Source: Porticoccaceae bacterium
GTDB taxonomy: Bacteria > Pseudomonadota > Gammaproteobacteria > Pseudomonadales > Porticoccaceae
DNA length: 6,674 nt
NCBI GenBank assembly: GCA_003448675.1
Contig: DLXZ01000188.1
Location: 1-6,674 of the forward strand
Reading direction: 5' to 3'
The translations under genes were made by a program, and so were the position numbers. Every line of letters begins with the position of its first letter. The stretch's first letter is position 1. The notes beneath the pieces are model-generated. The model worked only from the letters and a program-made list of their open reading frames with translations, ran no database searches and had not been told where the DNA came from. Positions 5,038-6,674 of this stretch are shown here, piece after piece.

Positions 5038-6674
5038 CTATTCCACCGTCACCGACTTGGCCAGGTTGCGCGGCTGGTCGACATCAGTGCCCTTTAACAC
5101 CGCCACATGGTAGGCCAGCAATTGCAGGGGCAGGGTATAGATAATGGCCTCAACACTGGGTGGCACATGGGGGATCTCTAGTACCGTAACCCCATCCTGG
5201 GAGTGGAAGCCAGCGGCAGCGTCGGCAAACACATATAAACGACCACCGCGAGCTTGAACCTCGTGGAGGTTGGACTTGAGTTTTTCCAGCAGGTCATCAT
5301 TGGGCGCCACGGCTATCACCGGCATGTCGGCATCCACCAGCGCCAGAGGGCCATGTTTCAGCTCACCAGAGGGGTAAGCCTCTGCATGGATATAGGAAAT
5401 TTCCTTGAGCTTTAACGCCCCTTCCAGGGCGATGGGATACTGCACACCGCGACCCAGAAAAAGCGCGTGATGCTTGTCGGCAAAGCTTTCAAAAGTGTGT
5501 TCGATCCGGGCATCCAGCGCCAGCACCTGCTGGCACAGGGCCGGCAATTGATGCAGGGCTTCCACCAGCTCCCGTTCTTTTGCCCCGCTCAGCTTGCCCC
5601 GGTAACGGGCCAGGGTGATGCCCAGTAATTGCAGCGCAACCAATTGGGTGGTGAAAGCCTTGGTGGATGCAACGCCAATTTCCGGCCCGGCCTGAGTCAT
5701 CAGGGCCAGATCGGATTCCCGAACCAATGAGCTGTTGGCAACATTACAAATGGTGAGGCTGGCCAGGTAACCCTGCTGCCTGGCCGCCTTCAGTGCCGCC
5801 AGGGTATCGGCGGTTTCCCCCGACTGGGAAATACTGACAAACAGCGTGTTGTCGGGAACCACCACCGTCCGGTAGCGATATTCGCTGGCCACCTCCACCT
5901 GACAGGGTATGCCGGCCCAGGACTCAAACCAGTAGCGCGCCACCAGCCCGGCATGATAACTGGTGCCACAGGCGATGATATGTACACATTCCACCTGCTT
6001 TAGCAAAGCCGGCGCCTGCTCGCCAAAGGCCTCGGGCAACACGTGCTGGTTTGACACCCGCCCCTGCAGGGTGGCTTCCAGTACTTCGGGCTGCTGATAG
6101 ATTTCCTTGAGCATGTAATGGCGATAACCGCCCTTGTCCGCCTGGTCCGCCCGGTCGCTGAGGGAAACCACTTGGCGTTTTGCCGGCCGATCATCCATAT
6201 CGGTAATGTGATAACCCCTGGCACTCAAGGTCACCACATCGCCCTCTTCCAGATAGATGAAGCGGTCGGTAACCTGACGCAGGGCCAGCGGATCGGAAGC
6301 CAGAAAGTTTTCCTCGATGCCCACCCCAAGCACCAGCGGGCTGCCATGGCGGGTGCCGACGAGTTCATCAGGTGAACCAGTGTGGATGACGGCCAGGGCA
6401 TAAGCGCCTTCCAGTCTGGCAACCGCCTGTTTCACCGCCAACGCCAGATTTTGAGCCCGCTGATAGCAGGCATGTATCAAGTGGGCAATGACTTCGGAAT
6501 CCGTATCAGAAATAAAACCATAGCCCTGACCCTGTAGCTCGGCCCGCAATATCTCGTGGTTTTCGATAATGCCATTATGCACAACCGCGATTTCATCGGA
6601 CAGGTGAGGGTGAGCGTTTACTTCGCTGGGAATACCGTGAGTTGCCCAGCGTGTATGGGCGATGCCCAGGGAAC
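5038..6674 (-). CDS. glmS: Glucosamine-6-phosphate synthase GlmS (isomerizing), N-terminus cut by window edge
   Basis: GlmS makes glucosamine-6-phosphate from fructose-6-phosphate and glutamine in the cytoplasm, the entry step to UDP-GlcNAc, peptidoglycan and lipopolysaccharide. The frame is open to the right edge, giving 544 residues; about 65 are missing, including the catalytic Cys1. The true frame continues upstream of the in-frame GTG at 6582, which is an internal valine (AVVHNG). In E. coli numbering the glutaminase part retains Arg73-Trp74, His77, Asn98-Gly99 and Asp123. The isomerase part has two SIS domains with Cys300, Ser347-Gln348-Ser349, Thr352, Ser401, Lys485, Glu488, His504 and Lys603, and ends in the canonical [13 protein letters not shown] tail. 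All expected catalytic and binding positions in the visible part are intact, and the length agrees with E. coli to within one residue. The gene converges on the hydrolase with a 13-bp gap. Its promoter and any leader control lie outside the window. Confidence 0.98.
   Translation of the reverse strand, partial: SLGIAHTRWATHGIPSEVNAHPHLSDEIAVVHNGIIENHEILRAELQGQGYGFISDTDSEVIAHLIHACYQRAQNLALAVKQAVARLEGAYALAVIHTGSPDELVGTRHGSPLVLGVGIEENFLASDPLALRQVTDRFIYLEEGDVVTLSARGYHITDMDDRPAKRQVVSLSDRADQADKGGYRHYMLKEIYQQPEVLEATLQGRVSNQHVLPEAFGEQAPALLKQVECVHIIACGTSYHAGLVARYWFESWAGIPCQVEVASEYRYRTVVVPDNTLFVSISQSGETADTLAALKAARQQGYLASLTICNVANSSLVRESDLALMTQAGPEIGVASTKAFTTQLVALQLLGITLARYRGKLSGAKERELVEALHQLPALCQQVLALDARIEHTFESFADKHHALFLGRGVQYPIALEGALKLKEISYIHAEAYPSGELKHGPLALVDADMPVIAVAPNDDLLEKLKSNLHEVQARGGRLYVFADAAAGFHSQDGVTVLEIPHVPPSVEAIIYTLPLQLLAYHVAVLKGTDVDQPRNLAKSVTVE

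Noticed and set aside
6580..6582. In-frame GTG as a start codon of glmS
   Set aside because: The frame continues upstream with conserved GlmS sequence ([11 protein letters not shown]), so this codon is an internal valine and the real start is outside the window.
3403..6674. A joint amino-sugar control unit formed by the SIS-domain regulator and glmS
   Set aside because: The genes are on opposite strands, separated by the hydrolase, and the glmS promoter is outside the window. Sharing an SIS fold is not evidence of regulation.

Overview
The window reads as an ordinary, moderately GC-rich gammaproteobacterial chromosome segment. UvrD and GlmS both look close to their Escherichia coli counterparts over their full visible length. 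A TRAP-type solute receptor suggests a marine or aquatic heterotroph, perhaps of the Cellvibrionales or a related group, but this placement is a guess from gene content and I cannot confirm it.

Layout, left to right. Positions 1-1073 (minus strand) carry the N-terminal 357 codons of a TRAP transporter substrate-binding lipoprotein of the DctP/TakP type, cut by the left edge. Positions 1131-3281 (minus) carry a complete uvrD, 57 bp upstream of the TRAP gene in the direction of transcription. A 121-bp divergent intergenic region (3282-3402) separates uvrD from a rightward pair. It holds a candidate extended -10 element almost touching the uvrD start, and a candidate HexR-type operator overlapping a possible -10 for the rightward genes. 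Positions 3403-4251 (plus) encode an RpiR-family regulator, most likely HexR. Only 17 bp later, 4269-5024 (plus) encodes a small secreted alpha/beta hydrolase. Positions 5038-6674 (minus) carry glmS, convergent with the hydrolase across a 13-bp gap and missing about its first 65 codons at the right edge.

Functionally the genes are a mixed set: DNA repair (uvrD), uptake of a probable organic acid (TRAP receptor), sugar-phosphate-responsive control (HexR), envelope hydrolysis (lipase-like protein) and entry into amino-sugar and cell-wall synthesis (glmS). HexR and GlmS both contain SIS sugar-phosphate domains, but nothing in the sequence links them beyond proximity.

I see no RNA genes, mobile elements, CRISPR arrays, long repeats or defence-like cassette, and no convincing new system. 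The points worth a second look are regulatory (the uvrD/hexR intergenic region and the hexR-hydrolase pairing) and structural (a possible disulfide in the hydrolase, lipidation of the TRAP receptor).
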